Below, piece after piece: positions 7,458 through 16,199 of a stretch of 64,000 nt of DNA; the first letter of the stretch is position 1; each line of letters begins with the position of its first letter. The position numbers and the translations under genes were made by a program. The stretch lies in NCBI GenBank assembly GCA_965219005.1, contig CBDCMS010000004.1, forward strand, positions 248,001-312,000. Direction: 5' to 3'. Origin of the DNA: CAUZIZ01 sp965219005 (GTDB taxonomy: Bacteria; Acidobacteriota; UBA6911; RPQK01; JAJDTT01). Below the pieces are notes generated by a model, which did not search any database, had not been told where the DNA came from, and saw only the letters and a program-made list of their open reading frames with translations.

Positions 7458-9995
7458 ATGAGAAGGCAAAGACTGTCCCGTCGAAGATGGATGCAACAGA
7501 CGGCATCCATGGGTTTGCTGGCCGAGGTCGCGAGTTCGACTCCGGAGCTGAGTCTGGAGCTGGGGCACCGAGACTACTTCCAGCAGGCGCTGTCATTCAC
7601 CTGGCCGAGGGGGTCCCAGGCAGAGACGGCCCAGGCCCGTGTGTCGATCGTTCAACCCTATGGTTTCCAGCAGCAGCTCGAGACCACGGCTCGGCGCTCT
7701 GGCCAGCGGGGGGAACTGGTCATTCTCTATCCGCTGGTGGATGAGGGCCGGTACGCTCCCCTCCCCTCCGAACCAAAGGACTGGGGCATGGGATCGTACC
7801 GGTTCGAGGTCACTCTGAAGTCCGATGGACAAGTGTTGGGAAGGGGCACAAAGGAGCTGGATCCCAACGAGTTCTTCGGCGAGATCGGTGGCCAGAAGCT
7901 GGCACAGGTGGACTCCTTGAGGCAGTTCATCGAGTGCTCTCCCCTGCGCCCCGCATTCATCGACGAGACCCGGGTGGTTTTCACCATCCGGACCATCCAG
8001 GAACGGGTGAAGAACTGTGTCGTCGAGGTGGACGTGGTCCGTCCAGGAGAGGGGCAGCGACTCGCCGGCCCCTTGCGTTTGGATCTGGATGGCCGGGTTC
8101 AGCGACACAGCTTCGACGGCGAGGCCTGGCCCCGGGGCGAGTACTGGCTCCGAGTCCGGGTCCAGCAGGGTGGTAGGGCCGTCGGCCCCTATCTGGTGCG
8201 CCAGTTCTTCATGGAGACGGCGCACCGGTCTCCACGGCCCCAGAATCCGCTGCGCATCGCACAGGTCCCCCAATACCTTCTGGACGGATGGATCTTCGAT
8301 TCTTCATCCGGCCTCAAATTCGCGCCGGATCAGCTGGAGATCGTCTCGGATGGCCCTATGGCAGAGCTGGATCGGCCCTGGGAGCAGGGGCCCAATCGGA
8401 TCCGTCTGGAGTCCTTCTGGTACGACCAGGAAGCGCGTCAGTTCCGGGCCACCTACTATGCCGGGCCCCTCACGGAGGATGAGCGTCTCTGGAAGATGGG
8501 TGTCCGGTCGACCCTCACCAGTGTTACCGTCCGCTACCTGTGTCTGACGGTCTCCTCTGACGGCGTCCACTGGGAGAAGCCGGAGCTGGGCCTGGTGGAC
8601 TACCAGGGTTCCCGCCGCAACAACATCCTCCGGGATCGGTCCAAGGAGGGGTTCCTCCTCTCGGGAGAGTTCGACAGCTTTCCCCTTCCCGTCAAGGAGC
8701 GTCCCTTCCCCAGCAAGTATCGCTACCGCTTCTACGATCCCCGGCGGGACGGACCGGTGGAGATGGACAACTTCGTTTTCCGCGTGTTTCTGCGGGCAAA
8801 CATGGAGCCCGACGAGCAGTTCCTGGGGGGCTTTCGCCCCCGGCACCGGGAGTTCTGGGGATTCGAGCGAAGGGGAGATCTCTTCCTGGCTCTGACGCCA
8901 AAACCCGTTCTCACCGGGGCACGGGGCATGCACCTGACCCACACCAACGAGCGGGCCTCCACCTATCCCTTTGAAGGAGACTCCTTTTCCCTGTTTCAGC
9001 CCCAGGGGCGCTCCACATCCACGTACTACCACCGTCCCAGCAAGACCTTCTTCTACTACTTCCGGCCCGATTCCCCCGCCTATCCCCCCAACGGGCTGCC
9101 CTATTATCTCTGGCACCGGGTCGCGGCCATTCGGACCCGGGCCGTTGTGTGGACCCGCGATGGCATCCACTGGCAGCGCCGGCACATGCTGGTGCCCGAC
9201 GAGCACGATCGTCCGGGAACAACCCTGTACGGATTCGGCTTCCTGAAGCCCGCAGGCCGGGAGGTGAGCGATACCGACGGTCAGCTCTTCCTGGGAGCCG
9301 TACTCCGATGGGATCTGGCCCAGCAGAGGATCCACCAGCATCTGATCTGGAGTCGGGACCTCATCCACTGGAGCCAGTTCGGGGCCAACCGCAAGCCGTT
9401 GCTGGAGGGCGGCCCCGTGGGCAGCTGGAATACGAGCTGGGGCGGGCTCGCGAACTACCAGGCAGTGGTGAACGCCGATGGGGAGGAGGAGTGGTTCTTC
9501 CCGTTGTGGGGAAAGAACACCCGGTACATGCTGGGGGGCTATCTGACGGCGGATACGCTGGAGGAGTTCAAGAAGAAGTTCCCCTACTTCCGGCTGGCCC
9601 CATTCTTCACCAGCTGGGAGGACTTCTACCGCGAGACCCGGCGCCACGTCGTGCTTCCTGGGCTGGCCCGATGCAAGGCGGGAAGGCTGGCCCATGTGGA
9701 GCCGGATGCTTCCAAAGGTGAGTTCACGACCCTGCCTCTCGTCGTAGAGGGGACTCGACTCGTCCTGAATGCGCAGACGGATCCGGGGGGCAGCATCCGG
9801 GTGGAAGTCCAGGATGCCGAGGGAAACCCCTTTCCCGAGCTGCGCATGGAGGACTGCGTTCCCTTCTCCGGAGACAGGGTGGGCCATGTCGTCCGGTGGA
9901 AGCGGGCTCGGCTGGAGGAGGTGAATCGGCGCGTCGTCAGGCTGCGCGTCGTTGTGGAGGGAGCACGACTCTACGCCTTTCGGATCGCTGGGTAG
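7458..9995 (+). CDS. Tat-exported glycosidase-like beta-propeller protein
   Basis: 845 residues from ATG 7458 (an earlier in-frame start at 7380 is less likely). The N-terminus MRRQRLSRRRWMQQTASMG carries a twin-arginine type signal. Residues about 60-270 form a beta-rich domain. From about 290 the sequence resembles five-bladed propeller glycosidases, with repeated aromatic motifs such as VSSDGVHWEKPELGLVDYQG, TRDGIHWQRR and SRDLIHWSQFG. The last roughly 90 residues (TRLVLNAQTDPGGSIRVEVQ, then GHVVRWK and ARLYAFRIAG) match the C-terminus of the 48597-50195 protein, so the two are paralogues. Likely a periplasmic or secreted carbohydrate-active or binding protein; the substrate is unknown. 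It stands alone. Confidence 0.72.
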   Translation: MRRQRLSRRRWMQQTASMGLLAEVASSTPELSLELGHRDYFQQALSFTWPRGSQAETAQARVSIVQPYGFQQQLETTARRSGQRGELVILYPLVDEGRYAPLPSEPKDWGMGSYRFEVTLKSDGQVLGRGTKELDPNEFFGEIGGQKLAQVDSLRQFIECSPLRPAFIDETRVVFTIRTIQERVKNCVVEVDVVRPGEGQRLAGPLRLDLDGRVQRHSFDGEAWPRGEYWLRVRVQQGGRAVGPYLVRQFFMETAHRSPRPQNPLRIAQVPQYLLDGWIFDSSSGLKFAPDQLEIVSDGPMAELDRPWEQGPNRIRLESFWYDQEARQFRATYYAGPLTEDERLWKMGVRSTLTSVTVRYLCLTVSSDGVHWEKPELGLVDYQGSRRNNILRDRSKEGFLLSGEFDSFPLPVKERPFPSKYRYRFYDPRRDGPVEMDNFVFRVFLRANMEPDEQFLGGFRPRHREFWGFERRGDLFLALTPKPVLTGARGMHLTHTNERASTYPFEGDSFSLFQPQGRSTSTYYHRPSKTFFYYFRPDSPAYPPNGLPYYLWHRVAAIRTRAVVWTRDGIHWQRRHMLVPDEHDRPGTTLYGFGFLKPAGREVSDTDGQLFLGAVLRWDLAQQRIHQHLIWSRDLIHWSQFGANRKPLLEGGPVGSWNTSWGGLANYQAVVNADGEEEWFFPLWGKNTRYMLGGYLTADTLEEFKKKFPYFRLAPFFTSWEDFYRETRRHVVLPGLARCKAGRLAHVEPDASKGEFTTLPLVVEGTRLVLNAQTDPGGSIRVEVQDAEGNPFPELRMEDCVPFSGDRVGHVVRWKRARLEEVNRRVVRLRVVVEGARLYAFRIAG

Positions 9996-10508
9996 GACGC
10001 GGTGGTGGGAGAGAGGGGAGCGGCTGGAAGAGGTTAAGAAAACTTTGGGTTTTCATTTTCTACCCCCTTTCATAGCGTGAATGTGCTTTTTCTTGCCCTT
10101 CCGGCTCAAAGAGATTGCGATGTGAAACTCCCCAGGGCGACTTCTCCCCTTTTCCTCTTGATACAAATGGTTTGGCCGACCACAACGGTTCGATTTTAGC
10201 GCTTGGGGGCTTAGTCCTGCCCATGGTCGCGGAACTCTCCGTACCAGTTCCGGACGATGCGCAGCGCCGGGTGGGGCAAAGAAAGCAAGCCGTTTCAGCT
10301 AACCCTCAACGGATTCCTCAGAGTCGATTGCCAAGGATCGCGAGTCACCACGGATGATGGGCTTGATTCTCAGTAGCGAGTGGAGCAGATAGGACGATCC
10401 TGGAAGAGGCCCGAAAAACGTTGCACCGCAGCCGTGTCTCGGATATCGTGATCGCGGCCAGTGGGCCAAAGAGAAACCCTAGGCAGGGCCCATCACCGGA
10501 AGGGTGGT
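9996..10508. other. Intergenic stretch, no gene
   Basis: Holds a weak hairpin GAAAAC-TTTGG-GTTTTC (10038-10054) followed by ATTTTC, a possible terminator for the glycosidase-like gene. On the minus strand around 10216-10277 a short frame reads ALRIVRNWYGEFRD before a stop, which could be the tail of a lost gene but is too short to assign. Confidence 0.4.
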
Positions 10509-11285
10509 ATGTCCGAAAGTACAGGCTCAATTGGGGGTTCGCAGGCACGGACGAGCCCACCTCAGTTCTTCTTCGTGGTCTCCATCGTGCTGCTGCTTAC
10601 GGTTTTTCTTGGGTTCGCGCCAACGTTTTACCTGCCTCGTTTTTTCGATACTCCATCAGATCCTCGGCCGATGCCTACGCATCTCATTCTGCACCCTGTT
10701 TTCCTAACAGCCTGGTACGCCGGATTCGTCCTGCAAAGCGGCTTGATCGTAAGCGGACGCCGCCGCGTGCATCGCACGCTAGGCGTAGCCGGTGTCGGAG
10801 TTGGGTTCGGCGCTATCGTAACGACCGTCGTGGCCACACTGCAGGCAATTCCGCGGGCCTCGGATTTTGATTTTCCTCCTCGTGAATTCATAAACAGGAT
10901 CGTCACGGTCAACACAGTGAACCTGCTTTTGTTTATCGCGTTGTTGTCGTTGGCAATTTACAACCGCTCAAAACCACAGGCTCATAAGCGGCTCATGCTG
11001 ATCGCGTCAATTGCCATCATCGGTCCGGCAGTGTCGTCTAGTAGGTTGCTCGGCAACTTTGTGCAGTCCCTGCTCCCTGACTATTTCCCAAATTTCGCCC
11101 TCATGTTTTGGGTGCTTATGGTCGGCGCTCTGATCGTTCACGACTTGCGGACCTTGGGTCGTGTACACCCAGCGACAGCTTGGGGGGGCGGTGCCAAAGC
11201 AATATCCACCGCGGTTGTTCTGGCGCTATTCAATAGCGGAGCACCGGCTGTCTACGTCGATTGGCTGGAGAGCTTACTGTTCTAG
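10509..11285 (+). CDS. Uncharacterised multi-pass membrane protein
   Basis: 258 residues from ATG 10509, chosen because GGAAGG lies just upstream; a GTG at 10461 is the alternative. About six hydrophobic helices are visible: FFFVVSIVLLLTVFLGFAP, a segment around LHPVFLTAWYAGFVLQS, GVAGVGVGFGAIVTTVVA, NTVNLLLFIALLSLAIY, LMLIASIAIIGPAVSS and ALMFWVLMVGALIVHDL. A conserved-looking loop GRRRVHRTLG and HKRLMLIAS flank helices. I know similar proteins only as hypothetical membrane proteins. Its stop codon (11283-11285) overlaps the stop codon of a kinase relic on the other strand. Confidence 0.7.
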   Translation: MSESTGSIGGSQARTSPPQFFFVVSIVLLLTVFLGFAPTFYLPRFFDTPSDPRPMPTHLILHPVFLTAWYAGFVLQSGLIVSGRRRVHRTLGVAGVGVGFGAIVTTVVATLQAIPRASDFDFPPREFINRIVTVNTVNLLLFIALLSLAIYNRSKPQAHKRLMLIASIAIIGPAVSSSRLLGNFVQSLLPDYFPNFALMFWVLMVGALIVHDLRTLGRVHPATAWGGGAKAISTAVVLALFNSGAPAVYVDWLESLLF

Positions 11286-11422
11286 CCTCTCTTGTAAGCC
11301 GACAAACCTAAAACGACGGACTGGCCGAGCGTAGTGTCCTCGACCTTGTAGACGACACCCATCCCGCCCTCACCGAGCTTTTCGGTGATCTTGTCGTGGC
11401 ACAGGGTCTGGCCTATCAGCAC
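11282..11422 (-). pseudogene. Relic of a Ser/Thr protein kinase N-terminus
   Basis: From GTG 11422 the minus strand reads GQTLCHDKITEKLGEGGMGV then VYKVEDTTLGQSVVL before drifting into LGLSAYKRG and a stop. This is the glycine-rich ATP loop (GxGGMGxVYK) of bacterial Hanks-type kinases, in the form common at the start of acidobacterial kinase/propeller proteins. The catalytic Lys and everything after it are gone. The truncation coincides with the 3' end of the membrane-protein gene on the opposite strand. Confidence 0.78.
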
Positions 11423-11597
11423 GGGCCTCCAAACTAAAAGGGGAGTCTATAGCGAATACTAGATCCTTGGGTCTGAAAGGGCAATGCCAGGGGACGGTAT
11501 ATATATAAATCGGAAGGATAGGCGGAATTCAATCCGCCCTTTCCGCTGACACTCGGAATGTCGTTCGCTGCGTCTGTACGGAATGACTGCTCTTGGC

Positions 11598-11652
11598 GTT
11601 AGCGGTCGTTCAATCGACGTTTCCAGGGAAAATTTGAACGTCCGCTTCTAGG
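11598..11652. repeat. Palindromic element Q, reverse copy, at intron insertion point
   Basis: AGCGGTCGTTCAATCGACGT with TTCC / GGAAAATTTGAACGTCCGCT is the reverse complement of the palindrome at 6209-6262. The first group II intron begins at the very next base (11653), so the element supplies the 5' exon sequence. 11423-11597 shows no gene. Confidence 0.75.
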
Positions 11653-12672
11653 GTGCGCCGTGGTAAGGCGGCGCTTTTCCCAGTGGGTGAAAGCCCCACC
11701 CGGCAACCGCTCCAGCCGGAAGCAACCGGAGCAACTATGGAGGTAACGAAATGGTTGAAGCCTCTGGTGAAGCGAGTCACGAATTGGTGACCGCGCGAGT
11801 GTGCAGGCCGTAACGTGAGTGAACGCTGAGCAAGCCTCGAAAAGGACGATGCGCAGGCCGACCCGGCTCCTAGACCGGGGAAGGCTGATACGGCTGGGGA
11901 AGTGAGCGAAGTGGGCACCCAGTCGCTGCGCCGGGGTAGTGGCGACAGCATGTACACCAGGGAAGCGCACGCAACACGGGAAGCCCCTAGGCGTGGCCAG
12001 GGATGGCCAACCGGAAGCCCGTGAGGGACAGGCCGGGCGCCTGGGGGTGGCGGAGAGGCCCGTAGTACTGAGGAAGCCGGGTAATGCCGGTGGAGGGAAG
12101 GAGCCTTAGTTCAAGACGAATGCAGGACGTAGTGAAGGGACCAGGAGATTGGGCAACCTATCAACTCCGCAAAGGGTTCAGAAACTACAGAGGGCATTAC
12201 ACGCGAAAGCGAAGGCTGAGCCCAGCTATCGCTTCAGCGGTGGCTGGGTGAACTGGCGCAAGACCACGGAGTTGGTGCAGCAGTTGAACCGCGCTCTGCG
12301 CGGCTGGGCGAACTACTCTCGGGTAGGGACGACCAGCCGGGCCTACCGTGCGCTCGACAGCTTCACCGCTACGCGGCTGCGCCGGTGGCTGCGCCATAAG
12401 TACAAGGTCAGGCGACGCAAGGGCGGGACGTATCCACTCTCGCACCTCTACGGGCACTTTGAGCTCGTGCGCCTGACCCAACTTGGGCGCGGCGAGCCGT
12501 GGGTGAAGGCGTGAGTCTTGTCCGAGAGCCGGATGCGGTAGTTCCGCCTGTCCGGTTCGATGAGGAGGATGTGGAAACGGAGTGATGGTCCGGCTATTGA
12601 GGCACCGCCAGACGAAAGGGGCGGTAACAGATAGGCCGAACCTTAGACCACCGCGCCACATCCTTACTCTAC
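11653..12672 (+). mobile_element. Group II intron, copy 1, ORF internally deleted
   Basis: 1020 bp. It starts GTGCG, the group II 5' consensus. Domain V is at 12526-12558 (AGC triad in GAGCCGGATGCGG, tetraloop-like turn, closing GTCCGGTTC). Domain VI can be drawn from GAGGATGTGG (about 12561) pairing with CCACATCCTT near the 3' end, with an unpaired A before the terminal TCTAC. Only a 121-residue remnant of the reverse transcriptase/maturase remains. It is followed without a spacer by an identical copy. The intron may splice or move only with a maturase supplied in trans. Confidence 0.85.
12149..12514 (+). CDS. Group II maturase remnant: N-terminus fused to domain X
   Basis: 121 residues from a TTG codon. 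The first 29 (MGNLSTPQRVQKLQRALHAK, then AKAEPSYRF) match the very beginning of full-length intron reverse transcriptases. The rest (LVQQLNRALRGWANYSRVG, then YRALDSFTATRLRRWLRHKY and the stretch through LYGHFELVRL) is the C-terminal maturase domain (GIIM). The fingers and palm, including the YADD active site, are missing, so about 300 codons were deleted in frame near SYRF/SGGW. It cannot reverse transcribe. Whether it still binds intron RNA is unknown. Confidence 0.85.
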   Translation: MGNLSTPQRVQKLQRALHAKAKAEPSYRFSGGWVNWRKTTELVQQLNRALRGWANYSRVGTTSRAYRALDSFTATRLRRWLRHKYKVRRRKGGTYPLSHLYGHFELVRLTQLGRGEPWVKA

Positions 12673-13692
12673 GTGCGCCGTGGTAAGGCGGCGCTTTTCC
12701 CAGTGGGTGAAAGCCCCACCCGGCAACCGCTCCAGCCGGAAGCAACCGGAGCAACTATGGAGGTAACGAAATGGTTGAAGCCTCTGGTGAAGCGAGTCAC
12801 GAATTGGTGACCGCGCGAGTGTGCAGGCCGTAACGTGAGTGAACGCTGAGCAAGCCTCGAAAAGGACGATGCGCAGGCCGACCCGGCTCCTAGACCGGGG
12901 AAGGCTGATACGGCTGGGGAAGTGAGCGAAGTGGGCACCCAGTCGCTGCGCCGGGGTAGTGGCGACAGCATGTACACCAGGGAAGCGCACGCAACACGGG
13001 AAGCCCCTAGGCGTGGCCAGGGATGGCCAACCGGAAGCCCGTGAGGGACAGGCCGGGCGCCTGGGGGTGGCGGAGAGGCCCGTAGTACTGAGGAAGCCGG
13101 GTAATGCCGGTGGAGGGAAGGAGCCTTAGTTCAAGACGAATGCAGGACGTAGTGAAGGGACCAGGAGATTGGGCAACCTATCAACTCCGCAAAGGGTTCA
13201 GAAACTACAGAGGGCATTACACGCGAAAGCGAAGGCTGAGCCCAGCTATCGCTTCAGCGGTGGCTGGGTGAACTGGCGCAAGACCACGGAGTTGGTGCAG
13301 CAGTTGAACCGCGCTCTGCGCGGCTGGGCGAACTACTCTCGGGTAGGGACGACCAGCCGGGCCTACCGTGCGCTCGACAGCTTCACCGCTACGCGGCTGC
13401 GCCGGTGGCTGCGCCATAAGTACAAGGTCAGGCGACGCAAGGGCGGGACGTATCCACTCTCGCACCTCTACGGGCACTTTGAGCTCGTGCGCCTGACCCA
13501 ACTTGGGCGCGGCGAGCCGTGGGTGAAGGCGTGAGTCTTGTCCGAGAGCCGGATGCGGTAGTTCCGCCTGTCCGGTTCGATGAGGAGGATGTGGAAACGG
13601 AGTGATGGTCCGGCTATTGAGGCACCGCCAGACGAAAGGGGCGGTAACAGATAGGCCGAACCTTAGACCACCGCGCCACATCCTTACTCTAC
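12673..13692 (+). mobile_element. Group II intron, copy 2, direct tandem repeat
   Basis: By eye identical to copy 1 over all 1020 bases and joined to it directly: the last C of copy 1 is followed by GTGCG of copy 2. Domain V is at 13546-13578. The 3' flank is TCTGCGGATTCAACCGG, leading into element P arms. Because both copies carry the same internal ORF deletion, the deletion came before the duplication. Confidence 0.88.
13169..13534 (+). CDS. Group II maturase remnant, second copy
   Basis: Same 121 residues as the remnant in copy 1 at 12149-12514: an intron-RT N-terminus joined in frame to the maturase X domain, with no reverse transcriptase core. Confidence 0.85.
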   Translation: MGNLSTPQRVQKLQRALHAKAKAEPSYRFSGGWVNWRKTTELVQQLNRALRGWANYSRVGTTSRAYRALDSFTATRLRRWLRHKYKVRRRKGGTYPLSHLYGHFELVRLTQLGRGEPWVKA

Positions 13693-13705
13693 TCTGCGGA
13701 TTCAA

Positions 13706-13818
13706 CCGGTCGATCAGGGGCGATCTAGTCTGACACCTTTTTTGCGGTCAGATCTGCGCTACACACCGCCGTTCGATTTCGCTCAAATCGGACGCTGTCT
13801 GTACGATCGGGTGCCGAC
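13706..13818. repeat. Element P arms after the introns
   Basis: 13706-13756 is a reverse-complement copy of the P left arm (GATCAGGGGCGATCTAGTCT ... GGTCAGATCTG). 13767-13818 is the right arm in forward orientation (CGTTCGATTTCGCTCAAATC, GGACGCTGTCTGTA, GATCGGGTGCCGAC). Together with the left arm at 6155 they bracket the 7.6-kb zone that holds the introns. 13819-13940 shows no gene. Confidence 0.75.
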
Positions 13819-13940
13819 GATCACAAGATTGACCTTGTAGGGTTGCGTCCACGGGTATGTTCCGGGCACAAACCTGTGCATCGGGAGCTACATTCCGGGA
13901 ACCGATTCCCTTCAATGTGTGATCTCCGGACAAACCTGTC

Positions 13941-14783
13941 TCACGATCGCCCCCGAACGAAGAGATTGCGATTGCCGCAGCTGGGGCAGACGTAGATCTT
14001 CCAGAGCAGGGACCTCTTGAGATTATTGACCAGTGTTGGCAGCGGGTGACCAGCCCCACAGGAGAAGCACACGTTGAGATCCTCGGGCATGGAATCCAGG
14101 CTCTTCAGGTCGCTGAGATTGGCGTTGTCCTGCCGCTTCAAACAACCGAAAACCACTCCCCATCCATAGTGACTCCACTGGGTTCCAAGAAGGCGGTCGC
14201 AAATCCGAACCAGGTAGTTCAACCAGCGGAGGCCTGCTCTGAGCAGTCGGGCAGGAAGCCGGCCCAGAATCTGGGCCCGCTCGGGATAATACTGGATCTT
14301 GAGTGGATCAGGGGGATTGAGGTAGACGAAGCCCGTATGAAGCTTCTTGTAGCGCCGGGCCCTCAGGCCCGTCTGAGATTCGATAGTCGAGACAAAGGAG
14401 CGAAGGCTAAAGCGATTGACATGTCCGCCCCCCTCGAACATATAGCGGTAGAACTTGTCATCCAGACTGAACCCGTCCGGGACGGCTGCCCAGAGGAAGC
14501 CGTCGGGTTTGAGCACCCGGTCAATTTCCCTGATAGAGGCTTCATAGTCCTCGAAGTGTTCCAGGGTGTGATTGCAGACGACCACGTCCACCACCCCTTC
14601 CTTGATAGGAAGGGAGCGCGAGTCGGCAAGAGTCCTGGCCCAGCTTTCTTGCGGGTGGGGAGGGAAGGCAACATCGAGGGCGATGACCCTTGCGGGCGTA
14701 CTCGCGTAAGAGAAGCTGCCGCCGCTGGCACCCAGGTCCAAGACCAGGGCCGAGGCGGGGAGGTCACGCACCAGATCATCCAT
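13941..14783 (-). CDS. SAM-dependent methyltransferase with C-terminal zinc ribbon
   Basis: 280 residues. The N-terminal class I methyltransferase fold shows motif I LVLDLGASGGSFSY, an acidic end of strand 2 (VIALDVAF), motif IV VVVCNHTLEHFEDYEASI and post-motif VLKPDGFLWAAVPDG, typical of type-11 enzymes. The C-terminal 45 residues hold two Cys pairs (CFSCGAGHPLP and CPSCGNRNLF), a zinc ribbon. The substrate is unknown; lipids, quinones or glycans are typical for this group. The gene diverges from the Ldh2-type dehydrogenase across about 210 bp. Confidence 0.8.
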   Translation of the reverse strand: MDDLVRDLPASALVLDLGASGGSFSYASTPARVIALDVAFPPHPQESWARTLADSRSLPIKEGVVDVVVCNHTLEHFEDYEASIREIDRVLKPDGFLWAAVPDGFSLDDKFYRYMFEGGGHVNRFSLRSFVSTIESQTGLRARRYKKLHTGFVYLNPPDPLKIQYYPERAQILGRLPARLLRAGLRWLNYLVRICDRLLGTQWSHYGWGVVFGCLKRQDNANLSDLKSLDSMPEDLNVCFSCGAGHPLPTLVNNLKRSLLWKIYVCPSCGNRNLFVRGRS

Positions 14784-14994
14784 AATGTGTCCGGAGCACC
14801 ATTGTACAGGAGCAGTAGATCCTGTTTTCTCAGAGGCATTTCAGTGTTCGGTCTCTACTTGTGACTGGACCAAGGAGAGGGTACCCTCTGCGGGACATCG
14901 AGCGACTCCATCGTGGAGACACAGTGAGAGTGGACGCTTGATCCACGAGGAAGAACATCAACAGCAAGAGCGAGTGGACGAGGAGCAGGATTCT

Positions 14995-16146
14995 ATGACG
15001 GACACCCTTTTCATTCAGGCGGATCCGCTACGAATGTTTTCATCGCAGGTGTTTCAGCGTCTAGGTATCCCTCAGGACCAGGCTGACGATGCGGCCGATG
15101 TATTGGTCTGGGCCAATCTCCATGGGGTCGACACCCACGGCGTGAGGAATTTGAAACAGTACTATGTGGTTCAGCTGAAGGAAGGCTTGATCAAGCCTGA
15201 TGCCAAGATTGAAATAGAGCACGAGACTCCGATCTCAGCCCGTGTGAATGCAGGTGGGGGACTGGGTCTGTCGGCGGCCTGCTGGGGCATGAGGCAGGCG
15301 ATTGCCAAGGCGAAGGAATCTGGATCGGGCTTCGTCAGCATGAACACCTCCAATCACCTGGGTGCCTCTGGATACTTTGCGAGGAGGGCAGTCGAGCATG
15401 ACATGATCGGCGTGAGCATGACCGGTTACTTCCTTCCTCAGACTGCTGAGAAGGGACTCTTGCCTACCTTTGGCGTCAGCCCGATGCTTTCCACTAATCC
15501 GCTAAGTGTGTCCTTTCCGACCGAGGAGGAGCCTCCGTTTCTCCTGGATATGGCGACTTCAATTGTCCCCTACAATCGGATCCAGCTGATGAAAGAGGCT
15601 GGAAAGCCCATTCCGATCGGTTGGGCGTTGGACCAGAACCACCAACCGACTACCGATCCCGATGCGGTTTACTATCTTCTGCCTCTGGGAGGACCGCGAG
15701 AGCTTGGGGGACACAAGGGTTACGGTCTCGCCCTGATGGTGGGGATTTTTTGCGCCGTCCTCTCAGGAGGCTGGTTCGATCCGGCGTCGATGGACGGAGA
15801 GTCGTCACCCGAGGCGCACGGACACTTCCACAAGTCTAAAGACCCTTCCGAGGCAGACGCCGGTTACACTCAAACGGCCGATGCTCACTTCTTTGGGGCC
15901 ATCCGCCTTGACCTGTTTCGCTCTGCACTGGATTTCAAGAGAGGTCTCGATGCGATGATCCGCACGATTCATTCTTTTCCTGCCGAGCCTGGAAAGGAGC
16001 AGGTGCTCTACCCCGGCGAAATCGAGTACGAGACCAGTCAACGGCGGCAGCGTGAGGGCATCCCGATTCAAGAACCAATTGCTTCGGATCTCAAAGCTCT
16101 ATCGAAGGAATTCGAACTTCCACTAGCTCTGGAAAGCCGGAGCTGA
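14995..16146 (+). CDS. Malate/L-lactate dehydrogenase (Ldh2 family)
   Basis: 383 residues from ATG 14995, with AGGAG nine bases before it; longer in-frame extensions upstream have no family similarity. Family motifs: VDTHGVRNLKQY, NHLGASGYFARRAVEHDMIG, FGVSPMLSTNPLSVSFPTE, LLDMATSIV and GGHKGYGLALMVG. These enzymes oxidise or reduce 2-hydroxy/2-keto acids (malate, lactate, sulfolactate, ureidoglycolate) with NAD(P) using a fold distinct from Rossmann LDH. Exact substrate not readable. Single gene, about 50 bp before comF. Confidence 0.88.
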   Translation: MTDTLFIQADPLRMFSSQVFQRLGIPQDQADDAADVLVWANLHGVDTHGVRNLKQYYVVQLKEGLIKPDAKIEIEHETPISARVNAGGGLGLSAACWGMRQAIAKAKESGSGFVSMNTSNHLGASGYFARRAVEHDMIGVSMTGYFLPQTAEKGLLPTFGVSPMLSTNPLSVSFPTEEEPPFLLDMATSIVPYNRIQLMKEAGKPIPIGWALDQNHQPTTDPDAVYYLLPLGGPRELGGHKGYGLALMVGIFCAVLSGGWFDPASMDGESSPEAHGHFHKSKDPSEADAGYTQTADAHFFGAIRLDLFRSALDFKRGLDAMIRTIHSFPAEPGKEQVLYPGEIEYETSQRRQREGIPIQEPIASDLKALSKEFELPLALESRS

Positions 16147-16199
16147 TCAGGAGAGAAAATACAGTCGTTGCTGACCCGCTCCCATTCGTTTGATATTTC

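Noticed and set aside
8304..9887. 527-codon minus-strand frame inside the Tat-exported protein gene
   Set aside because: Arises from the GC-rich codon pattern of the plus-strand gene; rich in Gly, Pro and His with no recognisable domain.
10216..10277. Minus-strand NWYGEFRD tail as a propeller-kinase C-terminus
   Set aside because: Only about 14 residues resemble such a tail; too short to call without a search.
12197..12754. Minus-strand frames in the introns
   Set aside because: They lie opposite structured intron RNA and the maturase remnant and are repeated only because the intron is duplicated.
14046..14864. Plus-strand frame opposite the methyltransferase
   Set aside because: No motifs, while the minus strand has methyltransferase motifs and paired cysteines.
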